The notes below the pieces were generated by a model. That model made no database searches. It was given only the letters and a program-made list of their open reading frames with translations, and had not been told where the DNA came from. DNA of 6,056 nucleotides, from the NCBI GenBank assembly GCA_018399295.1, contig JAGYOO010000095.1:1-6056 (forward strand), read 5' to 3'. This stretch comes from Candidatus Omnitrophota bacterium (lineage in GTDB: Bacteria; Omnitrophota; Gorgyraeia; B26-G9). Below are positions 6,048 through 6,056 of the stretch, piece by piece; the stretch's first letter is position 1; every line of letters begins with the position of its first letter. Position numbers and translations under genes: made by a program.

Positions 6048-6056
6048 CCTGTTTCT

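Larger units (their letters stand above)
5645..6056. other. Noncoding right flank (about 410 bp)
   Basis: No credible protein-coding gene lies between the GT2 promoter and the right edge. The stretch is AT-rich with many T-runs. It holds the -35 part of the GT2 promoter, the nested inverted repeat, and an isolated set of minus-strand gene-start signals at the far right. It looks like a boundary between gene blocks. Confidence 0.6.

Noticed and set aside
1..6056. A defence system or other new multi-gene system
   Set aside because: All four genes fall in known families (three glycosyltransferases, one SPL-like radical SAM). There is no nuclease, toxin, reverse transcriptase or transposase to support such a claim.

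Overview
The window is bacterial, of moderate GC, and tightly packed with genes for cell-surface or exopolysaccharide glycosylation. There is no rRNA, tRNA or phylogenetic marker, so the host cannot be named. A spore-photoproduct-lyase-like radical SAM protein of a kind I associate with non-sporulating, often anaerobic bacteria, a membrane glycosyltransferase with TPRs, and an intergenic repeat built on CACAGAG/CTCTGTG would fit Desulfobacterota or a similar environmental phylum. This assignment is tentative.

Layout. (1) Bases 1-1798, minus strand: a large GT-C-type membrane glycosyltransferase with about five C-terminal TPRs. It is open at the left edge, and 599 codons are visible. (2) Bases 1799-1992: a divergent intergenic region with two good sigma70-like promoters back to back. 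The leftward one would give a leaderless mRNA starting on the GTG. The rightward one has an extended -10 and a leader of about 100 nt that begins with a hairpin. (3) Bases 1993-3363, plus strand: a family 2 glycosyltransferase fused to a class I SAM methyltransferase. (4) Bases 5629-3360, minus strand: a probable two-gene operon of a family 2 glycosyltransferase followed by an SPL-family radical SAM protein. It is driven by a promoter whose -10 box lies only 9 nt from the ATG. The SPL gene and the fusion gene converge and share a TTAA, so their stop codons overlap by 4 bp. (5) Bases 5645-6056: a noncoding right flank. It holds a roughly 173-bp repeat with nested inverted arms, then minus-strand gene-start signals (-10 box, strong Shine-Dalgarno, ATG) that lead into a stop at the third codon.

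Together the three glycosyltransferases suggest a locus that builds and decorates a lipid-linked or surface glycan. A GT2 of the polyprenyl-phosphate sugar synthase type could supply the lipid-linked donor that a GT-C enzyme uses. The radical SAM protein is the outlier. It resembles spore photoproduct lyase along its length, but in my ungapped alignment the hydrogen-donor cysteine position is a glutamate, so a true DNA-repair role should not be assumed. I saw no CRISPR array, intact transposase or clearly new multi-gene system. The points most worth following are the SPL-like enzyme beside a GT2, the leaderless promoter architecture and the right-flank repeat.
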